DNA of 64,000 nt, taken from the NCBI GenBank assembly GCA_002007465.1, contig LNAC01000032.1:2480286-2544285 (forward strand), written 5' to 3'. The translations under genes and the position numbers were made by a program. Positions within the stretch are counted from its first letter, which is position 1; the number at the start of each line of letters is the position of its first letter. The stretch is from Ailurus styani. Its lineage: Eukaryota > Chordata > Mammalia > Carnivora > Ailuridae. The notes under the pieces are model-generated. The model was given only the letters and a program-made list of their open reading frames with translations, had not been told where the DNA came from and did not search any database. Shown here in pieces: positions 48,568-59,699 of the stretch.

Positions 48568-51500
48568 GTAAGTAGTAGGGTGGGATGTAAATGTTTATGG
48601 TGACCTTGGAACTGTTTTGTTAAAGGTGATCATAGAATGCATTTGTAGAATCACAGCCACTTTGGGAAGTAATAGAAGATAGGATAATACTCTTTAGGAG
48701 GATTAAACGATAGAATGCATGGCTAACAACTTAGATTGTACCTAGCACATAGAAAACTTCCTGTCAATGTTAACTGTTTTCCCTGTTATCCTTTATTGGG
48801 TGTCTTTTATGTGCCAGGTACTCCGGCAGGCATTAGATAATAAATAATGCTGCTGAATAAAATAGGTCGGATCCTTGTCTTCATGGAGCTTAACGTTTTG
48901 CAAGAGGATGCAGATGCCTAGACAGATAATTATTCGGTGTGTAATTAAAATTGTGAGAAATACTGTGAATGTAAAGAGTAAGAGTCTATGAGAAAGAATA
49001 ATAGGGGGCTAGGGAAGTGCCCCTCTAGGATAATGGTATTTAAGCTGAGACCTAAGTGAGGAGTAGAAATTAACCGTGTGGTTAGTGAGGAGAGGGGGAC
49101 CCTCCCCAGATGGAGTGACAGGTGTGTGCTTCGTGTCTGAAGCACTTAGCCCACACGGGGAACTGTGGAAAGGCCTTGCAGTACCAGCCACGCTTCTGGA
49201 ATAACCCGGGCAAACACAGGTGGCCACTCCTTCCAACACAGAAGTAGATCTGTTCTACTCAGAAGCTTTAGTAAAGAATTTATATGGACCAGAGAAGTCT
49301 TTATTCTAGAAAAATTCTCCTCTGGGTCTTAAAGTGTGTATGTATAGGGTTTCTGCATTGCCCCTTTTCTTTTCATTCCTTCTTTTACTCATGCCAAGAT
49401 ACTTTTCTGATCACCTACTGTGTGCCAGGCATTAGGCTATAGCTAGGACAGATACTCTGAGATTTCTTTATCCAGCCACCAGCCCAGAGGCTATTAAGTC
49501 TTTCCAGGTGCTTTTCTCAGGATTGAAATGGTTTTAAAATGTTAGGTATCTGAGGAGTGGTGGAAAAAATTGGAATTTTTCTAATATTACAGTATAATTT
49601 TAGAAATGCTTCATTTTACTGTTGATGCTCTTCATGTATGTGTGATAGTTACTTAAATTATGACCTTATATATTTATTTTTGCAACCTCTCAAGAAACTC
49701 ATGATTCATAAATGAACATTTAGGCAAGGAACTTCTAACAACCTTTGTAAAACTTAGATGATCGTGTTTTAGCTATTGTTGTGGGTAATTTTTACCATGT
49801 TTGATACAAACCTAATAAATTTCAACATTCATAATGGAAGACATGCAGGAGATTTCCAGGCCATGTGAACAGACGGAGGGGAAGTAAGCTTTCTTGCATT
49901 ATTGATTTCTATTGGATAGAATAAAAATGCAGTTATTTCCAATCTGCAGGACACCAGGGTTTCACGGGTAGGGTGTGGTGGCAGATTATAGCTCTCTTGG
50001 TGCCCCATGTACAGTACTCTCCCTCCCTGTGGATTCTTAAACACTTAATAACAATAATTACAGTGATTTCCCAAGCCAGAGCATAGCAGATAAATGATTC
50101 CCATCATCTTTGAGGAACTTCGCCTTAAAAGCTTAAAGGCCGATGACCATTCCCCCTGACCCTTTAAAAGAAGAAACCAGAGGGAAAGAAGGGTTGATGT
50201 TCTTTTTTCAGTTTATATAAAACTCTTAGCTTTTTTCCGTTTTTGAATTAAAGGTCCCCTGGCCCTTCAGTGGGAATTGTTTTCCTGCTCAAGAGAGTAA
50301 GTAAGGGTATGATACAGAGGTATGCTTCCTATTTTTAATGCACGTTTCCAACAATTGCTACTTTCTCAGTTCCCTTAATGATCCCCAGATCAGAGCGTGT
50401 GTCCTAAAAGATGGTTCTCATTTGGGATCTCTCTCTGTCTTTGATTTGGACACCTGTTTCTATTTATAGGTCTCTGAGATCTTTGATTAAGATCAGGTTT
50501 TCTATCCTTGCATAACTGCCCTCTGGCAGGGTAGTCCTTGCTCGTTCTTTAAAGTTCCTGCTTTAAAATCATAAAGTTTTACACTGGGATAATTAGAATT
50601 CTTAAAAGTAGAACTTAAATCCATTCTGGAACATTTTTATATTTTTATTTTATTCATCTATACTGTATCTCTAAAAAGAAATGTTCAGTCGTATGAATTA
50701 AAGTTTTCTTCTTCATGTTATAAATAATAATAGCACAAATCTTACTTTAAAAGAAGCCTTTACAGAGCTTCCAGGCTGTTAAGGAAAGTCCATTTGTTGC
50801 AAATTTATTGTCAGAATTTCTTTTTTATCTTGGACCGTATACATTTTCTAAAGTTAAATTGATATTTTCCCAACAACTTGGGAAATTTCGACAATGAAAT
50901 CTGATTTTTTTAAATTGATTCAGTTTTTAGCAAGCGAGAGATAAGTGTTTTTAGTCCATTGTGTTTCGGAAGTTCCTATAAAGAAAGACCATCTTTCTAG
51001 TTTGTACTAGACTTTTTGTTTTCAATTACATGGCTTTAATACCGTTATTTTATCTACTGTTTTACTCTGATAAATGATCTTTTATTTGTGGGTAGATTTT
51101 GTGCATTAGAAATATCAGGGACCTAAAAGCAATTGAAAATTCAAGTAAATACTTTGCAGCCTGTTTTTTCTCCTTGCGCTTTGCTCAGTTTTGTTACCTG
51201 AAACCATTTTGTCAACCTAAATGTCCCATTTTAAGTCAAAAATAACTAGTTATTTGGGTAAAAGACCTAACCTCCATATATATTTTGAGAGATAAGTTTT
51301 ATCAAATTTATTCCAGGTTTTCTTAGCAAGTTATAAAGCTGCCAGAAACTATGTAAAATATACTGATGTATATTGCATTAGCTTGAGAGAGCTCTGACTT
51401 GTCAAATGAATAAACAAATTTACAAAAGTTATAATTTTACTTCTTTTTCCTTTTTGTCTCTCTGTTTGGTAACATTTTGGTAACACTTTGCCTCTTGCCA

Positions 51501-53447
51501 ATCACATTTAGCACCAGAACTGTGTTAATATTAATGATCAGTCATTTCTTGAAAAACAGAAACAGAAACCCCGAACAGACAATTAAAGCGGGTCTTTTCC
51601 CACTGTGTCCAGTTTGTCTTCTGCTCTGTATAAGTCTCTAGTACTGGGTCAGTGTTCCAGATGTAGGGAAGCGGGGGCTTGCCAGAAGCCTGGTTTAAAC
51701 TCGCAGTATGCCCCAGACGTGCCTCCTTCTTAGGCTTGATTTCACTAATTATGTTCACTCTGGGAGTACAAAGAACTGTGTCTCAGGTAACTTTTTGGGT
51801 TTTTTTTTCCCTGCCATGTCCCCAGTGTCCGTCTGCCTGGCCCCCCATCATTTTTTAAAAGAAAAGCAAATTCCCTGATTTGCCTTCAGGTTCGGACCCA
51901 AGTCCTGCTGTGCATGTCCTGCTTCTTAACTACTTGACACGCTGCACTTGTAAAGCCATTTAAAAAGAAGCCACCTGCCTGTCCAACACGGAAAGGCCCA
52001 GGCTGTTCAGGGGCTTTCGGAGGAATCCGCTGCCTGGCCCCTCAGACAAGCTGGAGTGGGAGGGTGGGGTGCGGCAGAAGGTGCTTCAGTGTTCTTCTTG
52101 AGATCAGGTCCGTGGTCCTGGAACAAACGGAGCCCAGGTGTTTTCTTGAGGAAAGCTGCCTACCCGTACCTCAGGAACCTCCTCCAGGATGGCTTTTTCT
52201 CTCTCACTGCCTCTCTCCCTCGCTCCTCTGTCCTTTCCCCACCCCAGTTCAGCCACACCTTTCTTTTCTTTGTTCTTATTTCTTAAAACTAGGACAGGGA
52301 AATCAAAATCAGTTAGGCAGGGCAGCCGTGAATGAGAAAGAATCCCTAGCTCCCTAGAACTCAGGCAAGCAGGAGTGGGCAGGTGGGAGCTCAGCCAGAG
52401 TGTGGGTGTGTGTGCTGTGGGCCAGGTCTGCCCCTTCTGTGGCTGTGCCTCCATGCCATCCTCTCTGGCTAGTTGGTCCCCCAAAGTCCAGCTGGTTCTC
52501 CTGGAAGGCTCCATGGGCAGATCCAAGCACCGAAGAAGTAGGGAAAATACTTGAAAACCGCCTGCTGGGGTACCTAGTGCAAGTCGCGTGCAAACATATG
52601 CAAAGCAATGTGCCAATGTAAGCTGCTTACATTCCGAAACGGATGCCTTGCGTAGCGTACATAAGCTGTTGTGCTGTATATGAAACATAATTATGTCTGT
52701 TTTTAAAAGGGAAAAGGAAAGTTGGCAGGGTATCAGCCATTGCATTCTCCAGGTTAGATAGTACAGTCTCAGATGCTAGATGGCAAAATAAATCTAGACA
52801 GTGCTCCTTGCTTTCCATCAGAAGGAAACCAAAAACCATACCATAAAGAGCACATGTGTGATTGGACAGTGTTGTCAGTGACCTCCCGCTAGACAGGCAT
52901 TGTGAGGAGAGGGTGACGGGACCGAGACAGACTGACTTGAGGTCTTAGGAGGAAGGTTTCAGACTCTTCATATGACAAAGTGGCAGAATGTCCTAGTGAG
53001 ATGAGGATGCATCTTTGTGAAAAAGAGATCTGTAAATTACCACATTTTGCATAAATAAATGGTACCTGGTCTCAAATATCAGAATATGATACAGACGGGA
53101 AAAAACACTAAGTTGGGTGTTGAAGTTCACCAGTGAAAGTTCTTTCTAATTTATACTGGAAAAGAGGAAGGGGGTGGGTGACAAGATAATTTTACTTCGG
53201 ATATTTAATTGCCTTTGATTTGTTTCACGTGATACGGGAGAACAGACTAGAGACCAAAGTTTGAGTTCCACTCTCGCTGCCAGACTCCAAGTGGATTTCT
53301 GCAGCACTTGCTCTTCTGCCATCTAAAAATAAATCAGAGTTTGGGTAATTACTATTTTCATTCTTTAATGTTTGAAACATGAAATATATATCATTGCTCT
53401 TTGGCTTACTTTGACTTGATTTGTTTTCCTTCTTCTTTTTGTTTTAG
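48568..53447 (+). other. LEF1: LEF1 intron VIII
   Basis: 4.9 kb that splits the HMG box coding sequence, with gtaagt and TTTTAG ends. An L2 relic lies at 48785-49225 and a small L2-like piece near 49370-49450. There is no carnivore SINE. Two CTTTGAT cores lie at 50439 and 50481 and another at 53213. The minus open frame at 52104-52745 (213 codons) has no family resemblance. Confidence 0.9.
48785..49225 (-). mobile_element. L2 LINE fragment
   Basis: TTTTATGTGCCAGGTACTCC, TTGTCTTCATGGAGCTTAAC and AAGCTGAGACCTAAGTGAGG are reversed L2 landmarks in the expected order. Confidence 0.75.
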
Positions 53448-53555
53448 TGGCATGCCCTCTCCCGTGAAGAGCAGGCTAAATATTATGAATTAGCACGGAA
53501 GGAAAGACAGCTACATATGCAGCTCTATCCAGGCTGGTCTGCAAGAGACAATTAT
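53448..53555 (+). CDS. LEF1: LEF1 exon IX, second part of HMG box
   Basis: 108-bp exon in phase 0 at both ends, between acceptor TTGTTTTAG and donor TTAT|gtaagc. It encodes 36 residues, [20 protein letters not shown] then [16 protein letters not shown], completing helices 2 and 3 of the HMG box. Together with exon VIII this gives a full-length sequence-specific box of the TCF/LEF class that recognises CTTTGWW. The intron between the GRR and WHALS codons splits the domain. A carnivore SINE begins only about 75 bp after the donor and a second, inverted SINE follows it. Confidence 0.98.
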
Positions 53556-53630
53556 GTAAGCTCCTTCTGCACACCAGCAGCTCTCTACCTTCACTCATTC
53601 TTCCTTTCTGTTACTTTTGTTTTATTTTGG

Positions 53631-53817
53631 TTTTTTTTTTTTAGACTTTATTTATTAATTTGACAGCAAGAGATGGGGAGAGAGAGAGAGATGTGCACAA
53701 GCAGGGGGAGCAGCAGGCAGAGGCAGAGGGAGAAGCAGGCTCCTGCTGAGCAGGGACCCCGATGCGGGACTCAATCCCAGGATCCTGGGATCATGATCTG
53801 AGCTGAAGGCAGGTGCC
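53631..53817 (-). mobile_element. CAN SINE with deleted head, after exon IX
   Basis: Minus-strand copy from a T-run to GCTGAAGGCAGGTGCCC. The part CGCTTAACCGACTGAGCCAC normally before the terminal GTGCCCC is missing. It lies 75 bp after the exon IX donor. Confidence 0.9.
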
Positions 53818-53851
53818 CGAAAAATGATTTTTTTAAAAAGCCTGTAATCTC

Positions 53852-54067
53852 GGGGTGCCTGGGTGGCCCAGTCAGTTAAGCAGCCAATTCTTGATTTCAG
53901 CTCAGGTCATGGTCTTAGAGTCACGGGATCAAGCCCTGCATTCGGCTCTGCATTCAGCAGGGAGTCTGCTTGAGGGTCTCCCTCTCCTCCCTCTGCCCCT
54001 CCCCCGCTCATGTTCGCACTCTCTCTCTCTTTCTCTCTCTCAGAAATACATCTTTAAAATAAAAATT
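53852..54067 (+). mobile_element. CAN SINE (older subtype), inverted partner
   Basis: Head GGGGTGCCTGGGTGGCCCAG with CCAATTCTTGATTTCAGC. Flanks AGCCTGTAATCTC and AGCCCATAATCTC are a duplication with two mismatches, inside L1M sequence. It lies head-to-head with the SINE at 53631. Confidence 0.93.
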
Positions 54068-54165
54068 AAAAGCCCATAATCTCATCATGTAAAGGTGACA
54101 TTAGTAATAACTAGTTACATTATCTTCCAGGTATTTTTTTCTGTGTATATGATTTTTTAACTTGG

Positions 54166-54167
<2 letters not shown>

Positions 54168-54196
<29 letters not shown>
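54168..54196. repeat. (TG)n microsatellite
   Basis: About 14 TG units inside the old L1M fragment. Confidence 0.95.
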
Positions 54197-54198
<2 letters not shown>

Positions 54199-55309
54199 CA
54201 TGCACATACACTTTGGTGTCATGCTCTTATATATAATAGGCATTTTTCTGTTACAACATAGCGTTTCTATGTTTTTAATGGCTATATTATACTATTTTCA
54301 GTGAATGTCACAATTCACCATATTTTCCTGTTTTTTAAACATTAAAATTACTATTTCTTTTTACAGTTGGAAATAATTCTACAATGAAGATATTTATACA
54401 TAACAATTTTTTTTCTGTGTTTAAGGCTATTATTTCTGTAGGATAGATTCACAATAGTGGAATTGTTAAGTTAAAGGATAGAAACATTATAAAGGTTCTT
54501 TGATACTTACTGTCAAATTCCTTTCCAAAAGGATACTATCTAATTCTTTTTTTATTATTTTAGCCACCAGATATTATCTAATTCTTAAGAAAGAATATAT
54601 TCAAGTGACTCTTGCCACAGACTAATTAGAGCTTGATTTTAAAAATTTTTTGTTCCGTATTACTGTACCTTGATGTCTATTATGTATTTTATTCAGATGG
54701 AGTAGGTATTATATTTTTTAAGTTGTACTAATTGGCCAGAAATATCCCATTTATAAGGCCCGTTATTTTATTACTTTAGAATTTGTAGATTTTACTAACA
54801 TGGTCTTGATACAGCAAAGACTATTACTGAGAAAGTATACTATAAATTATGTATTTCCAGTTTTATATTTTATGGAAGGGAACAATTTTGATTATTCAAG
54901 CTCCTAATTTAAAATTTTTAAAGATCATTTTCAGTGTTCCATGTGCGCCCGGCATTAGAAAAGCCAATTAGGACAGCCTTAATATGAGGTAGAATTGTCC
55001 CTTTTCAAAAGGGTGAGGGTGAAATCATTAATCAATATATAATTTAATGTGTGACCATTGCTATAGATGGTCCTGTGGGGCCCCATGTCTGAGGTCGGAC
55101 ATCCCATATCATGGAACACCAGGATTTTTGGCACACATTTGTTTCCTGTAACGTGCTCTGAAGAACGTCACCACTGGTCGGGATCTGAAGCTTAAACGTT
55201 AGCTACAGCTATGCCGCAGGAAGGAAGAGTCATGGTGCTTGCTACTTGAGAGCAGCAGCTCATCGGACTCTCCTGAGCTCTTGTTTGGTTGTTTTAATAA
55301 CTACCATAT

Positions 55310-55530
55310 GCCTGTTGTCAAGAACTATCTTAAATGTTTTCTGTGATATTTTCTAATCCTTGTAGTAATTTAGGGTCATGAATAGTGTTACTGCATTTTA
55401 ATGCAATTCGGGGGAAATGGAAGGGTCACACAGGTTGAGTTATTAGTCTAACACCACGTAGTGGCTAAATTGCAGTTATACCCAGGTCTCCCCGATTTTC
55501 AAAATCTATGCAGTTTGCCTTCTCCGCAGG
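55310..55530 (-). mobile_element. MIR SINE
   Basis: AAGAACTATCTTAAATGTTT, AAGGGTCACACAGGTTGAGT and CGTAGTGGCTAAATTGCAG are in reversed MIR order. Confidence 0.65.
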
Positions 55531-58026
55531 AGAATAGCACAGTCTTTCCTGCACCTTCTTAAGTAGACTACTTTAATTCCAGAGTTTTCTCCCCTGAGCT
55601 GTGCTTCTGTTCTCTGGGCAATAATTAGCATCTTTCTGCACAGATTTGACCCATGGAAGAGCTATGCTGTGCTGTGAATGTGTATAGATTTAGCATTGCT
55701 TGTTGAACGTCTTTGAGGGAAGTTTCTGTTTCTGAATCTTAGGTAAAGGATAAAACTTTAAAAAGAGATAAATGCATACTCTGTTCCTCTCTCCTTTTCT
55801 CCATGTGGGGAGATGAGAAGAAAGTAGTTTTGAAAAAGCCATTATAATAGGAATTTACCTTTAAAGATGTTTTTCTGCACAATTTTTAAAGGAAATTGTT
55901 TGGCATAACTTGATAGTGGGATTCCCTGGAATGAAGGGAAAACCCAGCTTTGTTACATGTAATTTTTATAACAATAAATATAAGCCTATTAATTACTAAG
56001 GCAAACAGAAGTCAATCGAGTGATAGTGCTTTAGCTAGAGATTATTCTTAAAATAGCAGCATAGGAATGGAGTCTAAACAAGATACATGTCTTGTATCTT
56101 AGCTGTTAGTGTCAGATGGCTATCCTTATCCTCATCATATTAAATATTATATCTTAATTATTTAATATTAAAATGCTCTAGTCTGTGGTATCATAAATTT
56201 TATAACTTCCGTTCTTATATTTATTTTTTACAATTTTTATAACCAAAGTTTTCATAAATCAACAGTGCCCATATTTTCTTAGGTGAGATCAACCAGATAC
56301 TTGTATTGTTAGAGCTTTTTAAATTTAATGCTTAATGCCCCAGGATTATATATAGTTTTAATGAAGAATATTTTTATATTAACCACATGTGAATGAGTTT
56401 TTGTGTAAGCTGACATCAGTACATCCAAACTACTTAGGTCTTTTTTGTCCGCATAAAATGTTGGTTCTCTTGAAACAGTGGTTCATACCTAGAATCTACT
56501 ACAGCTTATTTCACAAAGGCACTAGCGGTCCGACACCTCAGGCCATGGTTACATACGCTGGGCCTGCACAAAGCCGCACGGATGTGCTGAGACGCTCAGG
56601 TGGTGCTCTTAAAAGCCAAGAGCCATGTGGTGAGGGGCGGAGGGACACAGGCTGCCTGGCCGCTGGAGAGAGCTGGGTTCCTGCGGTGAGGTCTGCCAGA
56701 GGGAGGGGGTGGGGACGCACCAGATCGGAAGAGATGGGAGGCGGGTGGGGCTGAGAAGGTTCCTGGAAGAGCTGGCACGTGAGATGAGTGTTGAAGGGTT
56801 AAATGGGAGCTTGGAGGAGAAAGTGAGAAGTTCCTGACACATGAAACAACCTCACAGCATCTTCTGAAAACCACAGTTATGCCATTTGAAAGGAAAATAG
56901 GGGAGGCCCATGAGAAGCATCTCCCTCTGTCTGCTCCCTTCCTCCCAGCGTGCTTTTAATAGTAGCGTTAAAGACGACTCCACTGTTTGTGATAGGCCAT
57001 TTCCCAGAGTCACAAACATCTGCTGTTTGGGAGGATAGTTCGGGTCAACCTTCCAAAGCTTTAAAGCTTCAGTGGTCAGGTCATGTGACTTGTAGAAAAA
57101 CTAGCCTGAGGTGCTTAAAGATATAGATTTATATATTCACACGGTGTGTTCAATGTAATCTTATAGTTTCAGGTTTTGTTCTTTGTTAATGTGATTATCA
57201 CAGCAGACAGAAGCTAGAAATATTGGATGTGTGGTATGTGTTCTGTATAGTTATGTGAAAATATCGTCCTAACCCAGGGTGGCCATTTACTGTACATATA
57301 AATTGAACATGTACTGTGTCTATTCCCTATTATAATTATTTTTAGGGGAAATTATAAAGAAAAATGAAGTTAACCACTCTAAATGGGACTTAAGACTGTA
57401 AATCTGTGATGAAGGTGATTTTGAGGTGTACTTAAGATTGCAGGAGTATTCGTGTTATCGTGTCTGTTTTAGGAGACAAGGTCCAAATTTGCCAGAGATA
57501 TCTTTGAAATTACCTTTCATTTTGAGGTTCAGTCTTAGCTTTGTGTCACTATCCTTGATGATATCTACATGCCTGTGCCATGGGGGCTAACGGTCTTTAC
57601 CTAATATTGTGAATTTTTAATTACATGGTGAAATTGAGAGGAAGGAAGGTTTATCATGAACACCACCAGAAGTGGGTTGTAAGTGTGGTGGTTGGTAACA
57701 GAATGCCTCCGTAAGTGGCAGCTTGCCTTGAATGGGCATCTCTGGCCATGGGCCTAGAACATCAGTACCCTAATGTGTAAGTGGGAGACCACTTCCATTG
57801 TCAGTGTTGGTAGTAAAGTGTGAAGCGGTGGAGACAAAGGTCACAAAGAGGTAAGAACTTTCTCTCTCTCTTGCTCTCTGTTTCTAGGTATAGATGGTAA
57901 ATTAGAGAGTGAGGATGAGGCACTTCTGTCTCTTTGCTCCCTGCCTGCCTTTTGTACCATTGTGTCCCTTCATGCCTGTGTTCATAGTCCAGCCTATAAT
58001 GTGACCATGTGCCCGTCTTCTTCCAG

Positions 58027-58075
58027 GGTAAGAAGAAGAAGAGGAAGAGAGAGAAGCTCCAGGAATCGACATCAG
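58027..58075 (+). CDS. LEF1: LEF1 exon X, basic nuclear localisation tail
   Basis: 49-bp exon between acceptor TCTTCCAG and donor TCAG|gtaggc. It encodes GKKKKRKREKLQESTS plus one base of Gly. The run KKKKRKREK is the nuclear localisation signal, which also contacts DNA next to the HMG box. At DNA level it is an AAG/AGG purine run. Human LEF1 has ESASG where this copy has ESTSG, as I recall for mouse. The sequence KKRKREKLQES separates LEF1 from TCF7L2, which continues KKRKRDKQ. No C-clamp follows, as expected for LEF1. Confidence 0.96.
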
Positions 58076-58721
58076 GTAGGCATACCGTGTGACCTCCCAG
58101 TCCGTTCTCCTGCTTAGGACAGACACCTTCTAAAGCAGTCTGCATCTTCTGCACCTGTGACCTGTGGTTTTCTAAACTCTGCTTTCCTTTCTGAGAGTCT
58201 TTAAAAAATGTCTAAAAGACCTTTCTTTTAAATGTGACTGTGTGAAGGTACATCTGAGTGCTCCTTTCCCAAACCCCATCCCCCGGGATCCTGGTCGTTA
58301 ACTGTGATGGTCTGTGTCTTGTGTTTGCTGTCGTTGTCTCTGTCCTCTCTGACACTTCTGCTGAGCTCCTGTCTGCGCAGCCCCTCACAGTCACAGTGTC
58401 TGTTCTGATTTTATAACACGCTACCTTATGTGTCCTCGAGAATCTTTTCTGTGGTTTGGGTTTCTGAAAACAGAAAACATGACAACAGGGTTATCTTTCC
58501 TGGACGTTGATTCAAGGCACCAACCTGTGAGGTCCTGTTTATTTCTCCTTTTTCTTTCATTAAAAGTAAGGCCACTACTTGTACGACACAAATAAAAGCG
58601 GCTGGTGTAAGAACAATAAAAAGTAAAGCAAACGAGTCCACGTGACGTTGTAGCTACTGCGTATTTGGAATGTACAGAAACCTCTTCAATAAAAGTTTGT
58701 TAAAGACACAATTTTCTGCAG
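58076..58721 (+). other. LEF1: LEF1 intron X
   Basis: 646 bp, the shortest intron here, with gtaggc and TCTGCAG ends. It contains two AATAAA/AATAAAA hexamers shortly before the acceptor, but no repeat that I recognise. Confidence 0.9.
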
Positions 58722-58756
58722 GTACAGGTCCAAGAATGACAGCTGCCTACATCTGA
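58722..58756 (+). CDS. LEF1: LEF1 exon XI coding part, C terminus and stop
   Basis: After acceptor TTTTCTGCAG the exon completes Gly and encodes TGPRMTAAYI followed by TGA at 58754-58756. This is the canonical LEF1 C terminus. The exon continues six bases (AACATG) to a donor gtaaga at 58763, so the full exon is 41 bp (58722-58762) and the rest of the 3' UTR lies on a later exon. Because the stop is only 6 bp before the junction it should not trigger nonsense-mediated decay. Skipping this exon would join exon X to the last exon in another frame, the known route to an alternative LEF1 C terminus. That last exon is not found in the window. Confidence 0.96.
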
Positions 58757-58762
58757 AACATG
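58757..58762 (+). other. LEF1: LEF1 exon XI 3' UTR stub and 5' splice site
   Basis: Six untranslated bases, AACATG, between the stop codon and the donor gtaagaac. The intron begins inside the 3' UTR, as in the human gene as I remember it. Confidence 0.85.
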
Positions 58763-59699
58763 GTAAGAACGACTCTCTGGTCCTAGTGCTGACGTTAGTT
58801 ATAAACAGAGGCAACTTGCTTGTGACTCTTCTTGCTCGTGCTGATGCATTCAACATCACTCCTTTAAAGAGGAAATTCCATCAAAATCAAATTAGTGCTT
58901 TAAAAAAATCTGATGGTTTTTATACCGGCTGTTTTTGCAATATAGTATGAGTTTCTCTCTTCTTTTCTTCCTTCCCTTTTTGCCCCTTTAATCTTTTTTC
59001 TTTTCCTTTCCCCTAACTCTTCTCAGCCATTCCTTACTGACCAGTGGTAAATCTGCCTGCTGAAGAAACAAACGACAACACCAGCAAGGCCTCTTACTCT
59101 GGAAGCCCAGGGCTGTGCTTGAGGTGCCCACGCCCATTCCAGCCCAGGACTCGGGAGGGTTTGCTCCGTAGAGACTTCTCAGTGGAGATGATATATAGAT
59201 ACTTAAAAGTAATATATTTCTAGCGAGAAAGAGGGGCTTTATGTACTTCTTCTATTATTTAAAAATATGGCATGGAGACTTGATTAACTGTATTCTGCTG
59301 TCAGGCTCGTTTCTTTATTGGTGACCATTGCTAGATCCCAGCCAAGTATTTATAGGTGATGTTTAGTTGTTGTTGTTTTACTGTATGACCGTAGTTTTGA
59401 CCAACTGGCCACCAGCCCTGGTGGGAACCTGGCTTAGTAAGTTCACTTAGTTGTCCTGAGCTTTGAACTCACAGTGCATCGACGTATTTCCCAGTGACAA
59501 CCTGTTCCCTGAGGAGCTGCCTTTTTATTCTGCTCCCTCTCCAGCAGCCCACATCCAAGTCCGGTCAGGTCCGTCCTCATGGCCTGTGCTCTTAAGTCCT
59601 TCCTCGAATCACGGCTACAGCGCCCACTTAGATGTTCATACATTGTCTGGGTTATTGGAAGAGCCTTTGGATCATTTTCCCACCTCCAGCTGCTTTTCT

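Larger units (their letters stand above)
53818..54595 (-). mobile_element. Old L1M LINE fragment, split by a SINE
   Basis: After the SINE at 53852-54067, the sequence shows decayed L1 3' landmarks in reverse, such as TTCTGTAGGATAGATTCACA, AGTGGAATTGTTAAGTTAAA and GATACTTACTGTCAAATTCC. A TG run lies inside it. Confidence 0.65.
53556..58026 (+). other. LEF1: LEF1 intron IX
   Basis: 4.5 kb with gtaagc and TTCCAG ends. The first 1 kb holds an inverted pair of SINEs set in an old L1M fragment. A MIR follows near 55310-55525. 56600-56850 is GC-rich and vaguely L2-like. The remainder has no feature I can name. Confidence 0.9.

Noticed and set aside
52104..52745. 213-codon open frame on the minus strand, the longest in the window
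   Set aside because: It lies within LEF1 intron VIII in moderately GC-rich DNA where stops are rarer. The composition is mixed and no domain or splice structure is recognisable.
56722..56733. AGATCGGAAGAG, identical to the core of a common sequencing adapter
   Set aside because: The next base differs from the adapter and the flanks run on as ordinary genomic DNA. A 12-bp chance match is more likely than residual adapter.
57801..58154. 117-codon minus-strand open frame opposite exon X
   Set aside because: It is antisense to a coding exon and its AAG-rich region, with no independent support.
58610..58700. AATAAA-type hexamers before exon XI as a possible early polyadenylation site
   Set aside because: No GT-rich downstream element is evident, and such hexamers are common in AT-rich introns.
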